Positions 38,584-48,569 of a stretch of 64,000 bases of DNA are shown piece after piece. Origin of the DNA: Neptunicoccus cionae (GTDB taxonomy: Bacteria > Pseudomonadota > Alphaproteobacteria > Rhodobacterales > Rhodobacteraceae); assembly GCF_002860325.1 (NCBI RefSeq), contig NZ_PKOJ01000008.1, forward strand, positions 62,001 to 126,000, in the 5' to 3' direction. Both the position numbers and the translations under genes were made by a program. The notes under the pieces are model-generated. The model was given only the letters and a program-made list of their open reading frames with translations, searched no databases and was not told the DNA's origin. The stretch's first letter is position 1; the number at the start of each line of letters is the position of its first letter.

Positions 38584-39417
38584 CTAGGAAACGGTGACGA
38601 TCCGGTCATGGCCCGCCAAATCTTTGTGAAGGTTAACCTCTGTAAAACCTGCATCCCTAAAAATTGCCACAACATCCGGTCCCTGTTTGTAGCCGATTTC
38701 AAACAGCGCCCGCCCGGCGGGGGCCAGAAAATGTGCCAGACTGGCTGCCAGCGTGCGATAGGAAGACAATCCGTCGCCACCAGGTGTCAGGGCCTGATGG
38801 GGCTCGTAATCCCGCACATCCGATGACAGCTCATCCATTTCCGCCGCGGTGATATAAGGCGGGTTGCTGACGATCAGATCGAAGCGTCCGGACAGTCCGC
38901 TAAACCAGTCGGCCTGTATAAAGCTGACACGATCTGCCAGTCCCAGCGCAGCGGCGTTTTCCTGTGCAACGTTCAGGGCTTTCCCGGACATATCCGTCCC
39001 CAATCCACGGGCTTCCGGATACTCTGCCAGCAGCGACAGCAGGATGCACCCCGATCCCGTCCCCAGATCCAGAATGCTCTGCGGCGCAGGTCCGCGGAGA
39101 GCGAGCTCTACCAGTGTTTCGGTCTCAGGGCGCGGATCAAGCACATCCGGCGTGACCTTGAATTCATGCTTCCAGAAGTCCCGTTTTCCAATGATATGGG
39201 ACACAGGCTCGTGCGCAGCGCGGCGTTTGATCATGTGTTCGAACTGGGACACCTGCGTTGGGGTGATGGTACGCGACAATTCCAGCGTCAGCCGGTCTGC
39301 GGGAATCCCCATCATATGCGCCATCAGGATGCGGGCGTCGCGGTTCGCACCGTCGCCAATCGCGTCGCGCAACAATTTCGTGCCACTGCGCAGCACCATA
39401 GAAGCGGTTTGGATCAT
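38584..39417 (-). CDS. prmC: Release factor glutamine methyltransferase PrmC
   Basis: PrmC methylates the glutamine of the GGQ motif in release factors. The 277-residue protein has an N-terminal helical domain, the SAM loop [17 protein letters not shown] near residue 114-130, and the active-site NPPY in [11 protein letters not shown] near 180. The start overlaps the prfA stop in ATGA, so enzyme and substrate are made together. Confidence 0.95.
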   Translation of the reverse strand: MIQTASMVLRSGTKLLRDAIGDGANRDARILMAHMMGIPADRLTLELSRTITPTQVSQFEHMIKRRAAHEPVSHIIGKRDFWKHEFKVTPDVLDPRPETETLVELALRGPAPQSILDLGTGSGCILLSLLAEYPEARGLGTDMSGKALNVAQENAAALGLADRVSFIQADWFSGLSGRFDLIVSNPPYITAAEMDELSSDVRDYEPHQALTPGGDGLSSYRTLAASLAHFLAPAGRALFEIGYKQGPDVVAIFRDAGFTEVNLHKDLAGHDRIVTVS

Positions 39418-40469
39418 GGGTCCATCTCTGCCAGTCGGGCCGCCTGATCATCTGAAATCAGCGCGTCGATAATCTCGTCCAGATCGCCCTGCATCACCTG
39501 ATCCAGCTTATATAGCGTCAGATTGATCCGGTGATCCGTCAGACGCCCCTGCGGGAAGTTATAGGTGCGGATCCGCTCCGAACGGTCCCCCGAGCCGACC
39601 TGCCCCTTACGACTGGCGGCCCGTTCGTCATCCGCCTGCTGGCGTTTGAGATCGTAAAGCCGCGTGCGCAGCACCTGCATGGCGATCTCTCGGTTGCGGT
39701 GCTGGGACTTTTCGGCGCTGACGACCATGATGTTTGTCGGAATATGCACTATTCGAACTGCCGAATCCGTGGTGTTCACATGCTGCCCGCCGGAACCGGA
39801 CGCCCGCATGGTATCAATACGAATGTCACTGGCGGGGATGTCGATGTCCACCTCTTGCGCCTCGGGCAGAACCGCAACTGTCGCCGCCGAAGTGTGCACG
39901 CGCCCGCCGCTTTCGGTAACCGGCACACGCTGCACACGGTGCACACCGCTTTCAAATTTCAGACGGGCAAAAACCCCCTGCCCTTTGACGTTGATCACTG
40001 CTTCTTTCAGCCCGCCAAGTTCGGTGGCGCTTTCCTCCATCACTTCAAACTTCCAGCCCGCGCCTTCTGCGTAGCGCTGGTACATCCGCAACAAGTCCCC
40101 CGCGAACAAGGCGGCCTCATCCCCGCCGGTACCGGCACGGATTTCCAGAATGGCAGAACGTTCGTCTGCTTCGTCCTTGGGAATAAGGCTGAGCTGTACG
40201 GCATGTTCAAGGGCAGGCAATCGCTCCTGAAGCGCTGGCAGTTCCTCGGCTGCAAGCTCCCGCAGTTCGGGATCGGCCATCATATCTTCGGCCTCTGCAA
40301 TATCTTGTAGCAGAGACTGGTATTGCTGGATCGTTTCCACCACAGGCCGCAAATCTGCGTATTCCTTTGACAGTGCAGCGAAATCATCGCTGGCGCTACC
40401 TTCGGACATCTTTGCCTCCAGAAAGGCAAAGCGTTGTTTTATCTGTTCAAGTTTTTCTATCGGGATCAT
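39414..40469 (-). CDS. prfA: Peptide chain release factor 1
   Basis: RF1 ends translation at UAA and UAG. The 351-residue protein has the codon-reading region with the [16 protein letters not shown] segment (PxT-type tripeptide) and the catalytic [15 protein letters not shown] segment (GGQ near 229-231). I chose the ATG at 40469 ([14 protein letters not shown]), the family start; a 46-residue extension upstream is not part of the family. Confidence 0.96.
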   Translation of the reverse strand: MIPIEKLEQIKQRFAFLEAKMSEGSASDDFAALSKEYADLRPVVETIQQYQSLLQDIAEAEDMMADPELRELAAEELPALQERLPALEHAVQLSLIPKDEADERSAILEIRAGTGGDEAALFAGDLLRMYQRYAEGAGWKFEVMEESATELGGLKEAVINVKGQGVFARLKFESGVHRVQRVPVTESGGRVHTSAATVAVLPEAQEVDIDIPASDIRIDTMRASGSGGQHVNTTDSAVRIVHIPTNIMVVSAEKSQHRNREIAMQVLRTRLYDLKRQQADDERAASRKGQVGSGDRSERIRTYNFPQGRLTDHRINLTLYKLDQVMQGDLDEIIDALISDDQAARLAEMDP

Positions 40470-40546
40470 AGGCGTGAAATCACCTGCGTCAGGCCGCAGG
40501 TCAAGCAGTAAGTGACAAATCGGCGGAAATCCCTTATTATTAGGGG

Positions 40547-40840
40547 ATGAGAACCGCTTTAATGACCGGTTTGCTCGTGTCGGCTCTCGGGTCGGCCGCA
40601 CTTGCACAAAATGCCGATGTAACTTGGCCTGACTGTTACTGCACCGATAAAACCGGGGCTCGGGTTGAATTGGGCGAAGTCATTTGTCTGCGGGTGGACG
40701 GGCGGGATTTCCAGGCCCGATGCGAAATGTCCCTGAACAACCCGATGTGGCGGGACACCGGACAAGGGTGTCTGTCATCGCGCAACAGCCTGCCGCAACT
40801 GTCCGAGCCAGTCCTTCATGCGGGCCTTGTTCACCCCTAG
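40547..40840 (+). CDS. Small secreted cysteine-rich protein
   Basis: The 97-residue protein has a clear signal peptide with an ALA-QN cut after residue 20. The mature part has five cysteines (C30, C32, C47, C59, C75) in [30 protein letters not shown] and GQGCL. It is probably periplasmic, with disulfides or metal binding; I recall similar unnamed proteins in Rhodobacterales. AGGGG precedes the ATG. The last 22 residues overlap the convergent DUF1499 gene by 66 bases, so its true C-terminus may be little conserved. Confidence 0.62.
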   Translation: MRTALMTGLLVSALGSAALAQNADVTWPDCYCTDKTGARVELGEVICLRVDGRDFQARCEMSLNNPMWRDTGQGCLSSRNSLPQLSEPVLHAGLVHP

Positions 40841-41245
40841 ATCGGAGCGGCCGAAGCGCGAGCGTGAATAGACCAGAAGCGCGGATCTGTCCGTGCCCAC
40901 AGGTTCAATGCGTACAGAGATATAATCCGGATATCCCATTAATTTGCTGCGCTGCACATAGGTGATCCAGAAGTCATTGTCTGCTTCTGCCAGAACGCTG
41001 ACCCGTGGCTGCGCCATTGCAACCTTGTGAAAGGCTCTGGCGAGTTCTTCTGCCGGAACATCAAAGATTTCTGCTGCCGTATCCGCGCCGTCAGAATCCG
41101 CGCCACCCCGCATCAGGAACTGGTTCGGTTTGGCCGTCTTTTGAACAGTGGCCGGATCTTTGTGCCACAGTGCCGGATTGCTTGGCGCAAAGCGGAACCA
41201 CAACAGGGCAGCAACAACAAGTGCAATCAGGAACCAGCCAAACAT
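40775..41245 (-). CDS. DUF1499 family membrane-anchored protein
   Basis: With the start at 41245 (AGAGG 7 bases upstream) the protein has 156 residues. One membrane helix lies at about 3-20, followed by the DUF1499 domain with YVQRSKLMGYPDYISVRIEP and [22 protein letters not shown], the family hallmark. The role of DUF1499 is unknown. The gene follows ispG with a 25-base gap on the same strand. Confidence 0.82.
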   Translation of the reverse strand: MFGWFLIALVVAALLWFRFAPSNPALWHKDPATVQKTAKPNQFLMRGGADSDGADTAAEIFDVPAEELARAFHKVAMAQPRVSVLAEADNDFWITYVQRSKLMGYPDYISVRIEPVGTDRSALLVYSRSRFGRSDLGVNKARMKDWLGQLRQAVAR

Positions 41246-41270
41246 CACAACACCTCTTTTCAAGGACTGC

Positions 41271-42398
41271 CTAAACGGCAATCTTGGTTACTTCGTCGGA
41301 TTCGATCTGTTCCGCCCGCTTTTCAACCTGCTCTACGATATGTTCGATCATCTGGTCGTTGGACATCTTGTGGCTCTGCGCGCCCGCCAGATAGACCATG
41401 CCCGAACCGGCACCGCCCCCCGTGAAGCCCACATCCGTCATCAGCGCTTCCCCCGGACCGTTCACAACACAGCCGATGATCGACAGGCTCATCGGGGTTT
41501 TGATATGTTCCAGCCTTTTCTCAAGGATTTCAACGGTTTTGATGACGTCAAACCCCTGACGGGCACAGGACGGGCAGGAAATGATGTTCACCCCGCGATG
41601 GCGCAGGCCCAGCGATTTGAGGATCTCAAAGCCCACTTTGACTTCTTCCACCGGATCGGCAGACAGGCTGACACGCAGGGTATCACCGATTCCCATCCAC
41701 AAGAGATTGCCCAGTCCGATTGCGGATTTGATCGTACCGGATGTCAGCCCGCCTGCTTCGGTTATTCCCAGATGGATGGGTGCATCCGTTGCTTCGGCCA
41801 ACCCCTGATAGGCAGCAGCCGCCATGAACACATCAGAAGCTTTCACGCTGATCTTGTATTCGCGGAAATTGTTGTCATCCAGAATGCGCATATGATCGAG
41901 ACCGCTCTCGATCATCGCATCAGGACAGGGCTCTCCGTATTTGTCGAGCAGGTGCTTTTCAAGCGAGCCGGCATTCACACCGATGCGGATGGAGCATCCG
42001 TGATCCCGCGCAGCACTTACCACCTCGCGCACCCTTTCGGGGCTGCCGATGTTACCCGGATTGATCCGCAGACAGGCCGCACCTGCTTCCGCCGCCTCAA
42101 TCGCGCGTTTATAGTGGAAATGGATGTCCGCTACCAAGGGAACGGGACTTTCCCGCACGATTTCATGCATGGCTTTAGTGCTTGCCTCATCGGGACAGGA
42201 CACGCGGACAATATCAGCCCCAGCATCCGCACAGGCCTGAATCTGTTTGATTGTCGCTGCCGCGTCATGGGTCAGCGTATTGGTCATGGTTTGCACTGAA
42301 ATCGGCGCATCGCCCCCCACAGGCACAGACCCCACGTGGATCTGACGGGACTTACGGCGGTAAATATTGCGCCACGGGCGCACGGCATTCAGGGACAT
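41271..42398 (-). CDS. ispG: (E)-4-Hydroxy-3-methylbut-2-enyl-diphosphate synthase IspG
   Basis: IspG (GcpE) is the 4Fe-4S enzyme that makes HMBPP in the MEP isoprenoid pathway. The 375-residue protein has a TIM barrel with RINPGNIGS near residue 107 and the cluster cysteines in [13 protein letters not shown] near 270 and [11 protein letters not shown] near 306. The N-terminus [21 protein letters not shown] is typical. It may be cotranscribed with the RodZ-like gene upstream (79-base gap). Confidence 0.95.
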   Translation of the reverse strand: MSLNAVRPWRNIYRRKSRQIHVGSVPVGGDAPISVQTMTNTLTHDAAATIKQIQACADAGADIVRVSCPDEASTKAMHEIVRESPVPLVADIHFHYKRAIEAAEAGAACLRINPGNIGSPERVREVVSAARDHGCSIRIGVNAGSLEKHLLDKYGEPCPDAMIESGLDHMRILDDNNFREYKISVKASDVFMAAAAYQGLAEATDAPIHLGITEAGGLTSGTIKSAIGLGNLLWMGIGDTLRVSLSADPVEEVKVGFEILKSLGLRHRGVNIISCPSCARQGFDVIKTVEILEKRLEHIKTPMSLSIIGCVVNGPGEALMTDVGFTGGGAGSGMVYLAGAQSHKMSNDQMIEHIVEQVEKRAEQIESDEVTKIAV

Positions 42399-42477
42399 AG
42401 GGTTTCCTGACGAGTATTCGGTTTCTACTGCATATAGGGTGTTTTACATGCAGCGACGAGTGCTGCAATGCCGCAGA

Positions 42478-43659
42478 TCAGTTTGACCCGCTTGCATCGG
42501 CCACAGGGTTCATCCCGTTAAGAGGTGGCGCCAGTGGCGTGGTGAACAAATCCGTGGCCAGAGCCATCGTCTCGGTCACGTTTTCCTTGCCCAAAGCCAC
42601 ATCGCGCACGACCCCGCCGCGATTTCCGACCGGCCCGTAGGTATTGTCTCCGACCATAACAAAAACCGCACCTGCGTTACCGGCCCGCAGCTTGGCACCG
42701 TCAACATCGCTCGGGATGCGGTACCGTTCCCCTGCGTCTAGGATTTTTTCGAACAGAACAGACCCGTCATCAAAATAAACGCGAATCCACGCCGGTTTCA
42801 GAGCGACCACATCCACGGGCGGCGGGCCTTCGGCAACAACGCGCGGCGCGGCTTCTTCCACCTGCTCCACAACGGGGGGATGCACATCGCGTGTTTGCAA
42901 ATCCGCATAAGCCCCGAGGCTGCCCGCATTGAAGGATGAAATCGGCGCATCCCGCGCCACCATTTGCGGCACTTCCAGTTCGGTCGGCCGATAAAGCTGA
43001 TCCAGATTCGAGGTCTGGAAATCCGAGGTCGGGTTCAAAGCCACAACATTATCCCGCTGGGACGTAGGTTCGATCGGAAGGGTTGCTACTTCGGACGTCA
43101 CACCCGGCGTCTGGTTCACCGGAACGAACTGCACGCGCTGGACTTCTTGCAGGACTGCCCAGCTGCCGTATCCAAGCCCACCGACCAACAGGGCCAGCAC
43201 CAGCACGGAACCGAGCGCGGAAGGCGAAATATTGCTCAGGAAACTGGCGGAAGGCGGGGTCATTGGGATACGGGGCCGCGCAATCGGGTCGGCAGTTGCA
43301 GGACGCACCGGCGTGTGTAGCAAGGCTGCAGATTTGTTGGCGAGCGAATTGGGTTTCAGTTCGGAGTGTACCCCGTTGAAGCCGCTTTCTTCACAGAATC
43401 TGACGAAACATTCGTCAGGGTCCATTTCCAGATACCGCGCATAGGACCGCACGTACCCGGCGATAAACCCTTGCGTCTGAAAGACCGAAGGATCGCAGTT
43501 TTCGATAGCCGAAATATAGGTGGCTTTGATCCGCAAATCCCGTTGGACATCCAGCAGGGATTTGCCGAGCGTGGCTCGCTCTCCGCGCATTTGGTCGCCG
43601 AGTGTTACCTCGAACGTATCAAAGCCGCGTGGCTGTTGTTTCCCAAAGCCCTTGTCCAT
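42478..43659 (-). CDS. RodZ-like helix-turn-helix/DUF4115 membrane protein
   Basis: With the start at 43659 (AGG 5-6 bases upstream) the protein has 393 residues. A cytoplasmic HTH domain (GDQMRGERATLGKSLLDVQ near 20-85) is followed by a membrane helix near residue 155, a disordered linker, and a C-terminal DUF4115 beta domain (WIRVYFDDGSVLFEKILDAG). RodZ binds MreB and helps set rod shape. The domain order matches RodZ, but some relatives are plain regulators, so I give no symbol. A start at 43713 lacks a ribosome site. Confidence 0.82.
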   Translation of the reverse strand: MDKGFGKQQPRGFDTFEVTLGDQMRGERATLGKSLLDVQRDLRIKATYISAIENCDPSVFQTQGFIAGYVRSYARYLEMDPDECFVRFCEESGFNGVHSELKPNSLANKSAALLHTPVRPATADPIARPRIPMTPPSASFLSNISPSALGSVLVLALLVGGLGYGSWAVLQEVQRVQFVPVNQTPGVTSEVATLPIEPTSQRDNVVALNPTSDFQTSNLDQLYRPTELEVPQMVARDAPISSFNAGSLGAYADLQTRDVHPPVVEQVEEAAPRVVAEGPPPVDVVALKPAWIRVYFDDGSVLFEKILDAGERYRIPSDVDGAKLRAGNAGAVFVMVGDNTYGPVGNRGGVVRDVALGKENVTETMALATDLFTTPLAPPLNGMNPVADASGSN

Positions 43660-43763
43660 CCAACCTGCCTGACCCCTTGCGTCCGGATACTTGTTTTGCG
43701 GTTGCCCCCGCATCGGACGATTCGTTCATCCGTTGTTATATTGCATCTCTACCACAGGATACG

Positions 43764-43791
43764 ATTTTTGTGCACCCCTGCGCACAAAAAT
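43764..43791. promoter_or_regulatory. Perfect 10-bp inverted repeat upstream of the RodZ-like gene
   Basis: ATTTTTGTGC at 43764-43773 and GCACAAAAAT at 43782-43791 are separated by 8 bases. It lies about 105 bases before the RodZ-like start and 65 bases after the hemA stop. Neither strand has a T run beyond the stem, so it may be an operator or a hemA transcript-end structure. Confidence 0.45.
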
Positions 43792-43855
43792 TGTTGCATT
43801 TTACGAGGTGGCGAAAAACCGCTCAAGAACGCTCAGATTTTGGGCAACCCGAAGC

Positions 43856-45079
43856 TTATCCGACCATATCCATACGGTTCAGCGCGCAATGACCCCAAAG
43901 CCCGTCCAGCGCCGAAACCAGAGCGTTGATCATAGCATCGGTATGGACCGGCGACGGTGTAAACCGCAGCCGTTCTGTGCCGCGGGGAACTGTCGGGAAA
44001 TTGATGGGTTGGACATAAATACCGTGGTTTTCCAACAGCATATCCGACAGCATTTTACATTTTACCGGATTTCCCACATGGACCGGAACAATATGGCTGC
44101 CCTGATCGTCAAGCGGCAAGTTCAATGCGCGCAGGCGGGCTTTCAGCAACGCAGCTTTTTTCTGGTGAAGGCCACGCAAGGCATTGTCTGTCTTGAGGTG
44201 CTTGACCGAAGCCGCTGCGGCGGCGGCAACTGCAGGTGGCAGCGAGGTGGTGAAAATGAACCCCGGCGCATAAGAGCGCACGGCATCGGCCAGCCGGTCG
44301 GAGGTTGCAATATAGCCCCCCATAACACCGTATGCTTTAGCCAGCGTTCCATTGATAATATCGATCCGGCCAGCAAGATTGTCCTGTTCCGTGATGCCGC
44401 CGCCGCGCGGACCATAGAGCCCGACAGCATGTACTTCATCAATATAGGTCAGGGCGTTGAATTCATCCGCAAGATCGCAAATTTCTTCAATGGGCGCGAA
44501 ATCCCCGTCCATGGAATAAAGCGATTCAAATGCGATCAGTTTTGGTGTGTCACGGGGCAGCTTTTCCAGCAGGCTGCGCAGGTGGTTCACATCATTATGG
44601 GCGAAGACGTGCTTTTCCCCGAAACCGTGACGGATGCCTTCGATCATGGAAGCGTGGTTCAGTTCGTCAGACAGGATCACCAAGCCGGGAAAGAGTTTGG
44701 GCAGAACCGAAAGCGTTGCCTCGTTTGCGTTATAAGCAGACGTGAACAAAACCGCCCGTTCTTTATTGTGCAGATCCGCAAGCTCTGCCTCCAACTCGTG
44801 GTGATAGGCTGTATTGCCAGAGATATTTCGGGTGCCCCCCGAACCGGCGCCGGCTTCGTCTGCGGCTGTTTTCAGCGCATCCAGAACCACCGGATGCTGG
44901 CCCATCCCAAGGTAGTCATTGCCACACCAAACGGTAATTTCCGCTTCGCTGCCATCAGGTTTTGACCAGATCGCACGGGGAAACTGCTGATTCATCCGGC
45001 GGATATTCTGGAACACACGATACCGGCCTTCATCATGCAGGCGGTTCAAAGCGTCGTCGATATGTTGGTCATAATCCAT
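43856..45079 (-). CDS. hemA: 5-Aminolevulinate synthase
   Basis: This PLP enzyme joins glycine and succinyl-CoA, the first step of the C4 haem route used by alphaproteobacteria. The protein has 407 residues, the same length as the Rhodobacter HemA as I recall. It contains [13 protein letters not shown] near 54, [12 protein letters not shown] near 210, and the Schiff-base lysine in [12 protein letters not shown] near 244. I chose the ATG at 45079 ([20 protein letters not shown]); a 21-residue upstream extension is not family-like. Confidence 0.95.
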   Translation of the reverse strand: MDYDQHIDDALNRLHDEGRYRVFQNIRRMNQQFPRAIWSKPDGSEAEITVWCGNDYLGMGQHPVVLDALKTAADEAGAGSGGTRNISGNTAYHHELEAELADLHNKERAVLFTSAYNANEATLSVLPKLFPGLVILSDELNHASMIEGIRHGFGEKHVFAHNDVNHLRSLLEKLPRDTPKLIAFESLYSMDGDFAPIEEICDLADEFNALTYIDEVHAVGLYGPRGGGITEQDNLAGRIDIINGTLAKAYGVMGGYIATSDRLADAVRSYAPGFIFTTSLPPAVAAAAAASVKHLKTDNALRGLHQKKAALLKARLRALNLPLDDQGSHIVPVHVGNPVKCKMLSDMLLENHGIYVQPINFPTVPRGTERLRFTPSPVHTDAMINALVSALDGLWGHCALNRMDMVG

Positions 45080-45285
45080 AGGTGGCACCCTAAAATTGCG
45101 GCCCGAACGTCGGGTCGATACCCAGATAGGGTATTCTAGCACAGACAGTTAGACCACAAAACGCCGCATGTGTCAGCCGGAACCTGAACTGAATACACTT
45201 GAGTCTGGCTGTTCAACCCCTTGGAATAGATGCAACATCCGGGTTTTTCCCAGTCCCATCTGCCCATCAGATGCAGTCGGCTGCT

Positions 45286-45798
45286 TTAATAGATATAGCG
45301 AATCTGATCAGTCCAGTAGCGTTCCACCCGCCGCAGCACTGTATTGATGTTCTTCAAACCCACTTCTCCGATGACGTCCTGCCCGACCATGCCACCGGCG
45401 TGCCGTTCGAAAAGATCAGTGACGATAGCGCGGATTTCACGCCCCCGCTCGGTCAATCTGACACGCACGGCGCGTCTGTCGATTTCGCAGCGGTGGTGGT
45501 GCATGTACCCAGCCTCCACCAGTTTCTTGAGGTTATAGGACACATTGGAACCCTGATAGTAACCACGGGATTTCAATTCGCCTGCGGTCACCTCATTATC
45601 ACCGATATTGAACAACAATAGCGCCTGAACTGAGTTTATATCCAGCAACCCCAGACGTTCGAATTCATCCTTGATTACGTCAAGCAGCAGCCTGTGAAGG
45701 CGTTCAACCATTGAAAGTGTTTCAAGATAAGAGCCAAGGAACTCCGGCCCTTTGGTATCAACTTCGGTTGGGTTTACTTGTGCATGAATGCTCATCAT
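45286..45798 (-). CDS. MarR-family winged-helix regulator, LdtR-like
   Basis: The 170-residue protein has a MarR winged helix with DINSVQALLLFNIGDNEVTAGELKSRG (split here across about 53-79), the recognition helix YYQGSNVSYNLKKLV, and the wing HHHRCEIDRRAVRVRL. This exact recognition region is that of the LdtR group of alphaproteobacteria, which controls an L,D-transpeptidase and stress tolerance in Liberibacter and Sinorhizobium. Two adjacent ATGs are possible; GGAG fits the second (45795) slightly better. It stands alone between hemA and sdhE. Confidence 0.78.
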   Translation of the reverse strand: MMSIHAQVNPTEVDTKGPEFLGSYLETLSMVERLHRLLLDVIKDEFERLGLLDINSVQALLLFNIGDNEVTAGELKSRGYYQGSNVSYNLKKLVEAGYMHHHRCEIDRRAVRVRLTERGREIRAIVTDLFERHAGGMVGQDVIGEVGLKNINTVLRRVERYWTDQIRYIY

Positions 45799-45886
45799 TA
45801 TTCTCCGCCATTAGCCATTCACAGGCAGAATTGCGGAAAAGTTCGAACAACTCGTTAAACAGAAGTTATTTTTTTCGAAATTGCCA

Positions 45887-46165
45887 TTATCTTACTGACA
45901 AATTGTCTAAAATTCGCGCTAGAGCCGGTTTGAATTCTTCTGGAGTGGGTGCAGCACCGCTGATCCACGAATATAGCACCTGATCCGGCTGGTTCATGAA
46001 ATGCTCGTGGGCGTCGAGCGCTTCAGCGTCCAGATTGGCCAGTTCCGTGTCTGCGAAACGACCCAAAATCAGGTCCATTTCTTTCATACCACGCCGCCAG
46101 GAACGCATCCGCAGTCTGCGCAGGCGGGTCTCATAAGGTTCGTCTTTTGGGTGCATCTGTTCCAT
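45887..46165 (-). CDS. sdhE: Succinate dehydrogenase assembly factor SdhE
   Basis: SdhE helps attach FAD covalently to the SdhA flavoprotein. The 92-residue protein carries the family core RLRRLRMRSWRRGMKEMDLILGRF (split in two across about 14-37), including the conserved RGMKE segment near 26-30, and the C-terminal DQVLYSWISG. I chose the ATG at 46165 (AGAAGG just upstream); an ATG three codons later is also possible. It is divergent from the aminotransferase gene. Confidence 0.88.
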   Translation of the reverse strand: MEQMHPKDEPYETRLRRLRMRSWRRGMKEMDLILGRFADTELANLDAEALDAHEHFMNQPDQVLYSWISGAAPTPEEFKPALARILDNLSVR

Positions 46166-46275
46166 ACCGCCTTCTAGAACGGGGCCGCGGGACAGGCAAG
46201 AGCCTGCATGACAGGGTTTTCCTTGCACCCCGCGCAGCGCCCTCCTAAGACAGTGCGAGATACAAGAAGGGGTAA

Positions 46276-47484
<1,209 letters not shown>

Positions 47485-47492
47485 GAGAACCC

Positions 47493-47891
47493 ATGGCCGA
47501 CCTGCAAAACCTGTTCTTCCGTGTTCGCGAAAACGGTGCGGCGGTGTATCGTGTTGATGCCGAGAACCGCCAGCGCCGTCTGGACATGCAACAAATCGCC
47601 GTGGTGAATATCCGCTCTGGCGAAGTGAAACCTCAGGGGGATCAGATTCCCACCGCGGCAGAGCGCAACGAGATTGACGCATGGGTCGTGGCACGGCGCA
47701 AGATTATCGAAGAACGGCGCATTGACGATTTGCTGCGCACCACAGACCACCTGAACCTGACGGCGCAGTGGGTGCAGACCCGCGCTACGGACGAACAGAT
47801 CGAGATGTTTGCGGATGATCTGCTGATGGCAATGCACGATCTGCGCACAGTGATTGTGCGGCGCAAGGCAGACGGTTTGGCTAAAAAGTAG
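47493..47891 (+). CDS. Conserved hypothetical protein downstream of aspartate aminotransferase
   Basis: I do not recognise a named family. With the start at 47493 (AGGAG 7 bases upstream) it has 132 residues, is soluble and charged, and lacks signal or membrane segments. The N-terminal half is beta-rich (LFFRVRENGAAVYRVDAENR) and the C-terminal half is helical. It is almost certainly cotranscribed with the aminotransferase. A dispersed repeat copy follows its stop. Confidence 0.68.
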   Translation: MADLQNLFFRVRENGAAVYRVDAENRQRRLDMQQIAVVNIRSGEVKPQGDQIPTAAERNEIDAWVVARRKIIEERRIDDLLRTTDHLNLTAQWVQTRATDEQIEMFADDLLMAMHDLRTVIVRRKADGLAKK

Positions 47892-47915
47892 GGTGCTGCC
47901 CGTTGTCGGGAAATC

Positions 47916-47943
47916 GAGTATTTCCGGAACATTGAAACCGGAG
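47916..47943. repeat. Short dispersed intergenic repeat, copy 2
   Basis: The core TATTTCCGGAACATTGAA at 47919-47936 differs by one base from the copy at 28161. Both are preceded by GAG and followed by a GG-rich GGAG tail, and both lie just after a stop codon and before a convergent gene. Confidence 0.6.
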
Positions 47944-47956
47944 TGCTGTGCGCTTT

Positions 47957-48418
47957 TCAGACCGGAAGAATCGTTGTGCTCTTGATTTCTTCCATAGACA
48001 GAAGCGCGGTGACGTTGAAGATTTTCACCTCAGAGATCAGCGCCTGATAAAATGTGTCATAGGCTTTGGCATTACTGACCCGCACCTTCAGGATGTAATC
48101 AATGTCCCCTGCAAGACGATGCGCCTCCATCACTTCGGGGCGTTCCAGCAGGGTTTTCAGGAAGGCATCCTGCCAGCTTTGATCGTGTTCGGATGTGCGG
48201 ATAAGCACAAAGAAACAAGCCTCTAGCCCCAACATCTCGGGATCGACCAAGGTTGTCTGGCCGCGTATCAGGCCCGCCTCGCGCATCTTGCGGATGCGGT
48301 TCCAGACAGGCGTCTTACTGGCCCCGACCGTGCGGGCGATATCATCCAGCGACTGGGAGGCATCCTTTTGCAATTCCGCAAGGATTTTCCGGTCCAGAGG
48401 GTCTAGAGCGATGGACAT
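47957..48418 (-). CDS. Lrp/AsnC-family transcriptional regulator
   Basis: With the start at 48418 (AGAGG about 10 bases upstream) the protein has 153 residues. An N-terminal winged HTH (LDRKILAELQKDASQSLDDI, then ASKTPVWNRIRKMREAGLI) is followed by the RAM/AsnC effector domain with GDIDYILKVRV and a C-terminal beta strand. It is divergent from the cys operon, and such a regulator is often found beside cysG in Rhodobacterales, so control of sulfur assimilation is a reasonable inference. Confidence 0.88.
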   Translation of the reverse strand: MSIALDPLDRKILAELQKDASQSLDDIARTVGASKTPVWNRIRKMREAGLIRGQTTLVDPEMLGLEACFFVLIRTSEHDQSWQDAFLKTLLERPEVMEAHRLAGDIDYILKVRVSNAKAYDTFYQALISEVKIFNVTALLSMEEIKSTTILPV

Positions 48419-48569
48419 TTTGTCTTTCCTCTCATTTCGCGACGCTTGTTCCAATTTGGAAGCTTTCGAAAGTCATATTTTCCTATTTCACGTCAAATCG
48501 GGTTTGTAAATGGAATTTCTTCCTCCAAACCGCTATATCGAGCCTAACGAATTGAAAGTGGACGGGACA

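Noticed and set aside
38453-40556. A 16-base identity (TAGGGGATGAGAACCG) at 38453 and at the start of the secreted Cys-rich gene (40541).
   Set aside because: About one 16-base match is expected by chance in a window of this size. The 30-codon frame at 38459 has no recognisable product.
45257-45273. CATCTG-CCCAT-CAGATG hairpin downstream of the MarR gene, considered as a terminator.
   Set aside because: There is no T run on the transcribed side; six base pairs with a 5-base loop can arise by chance.
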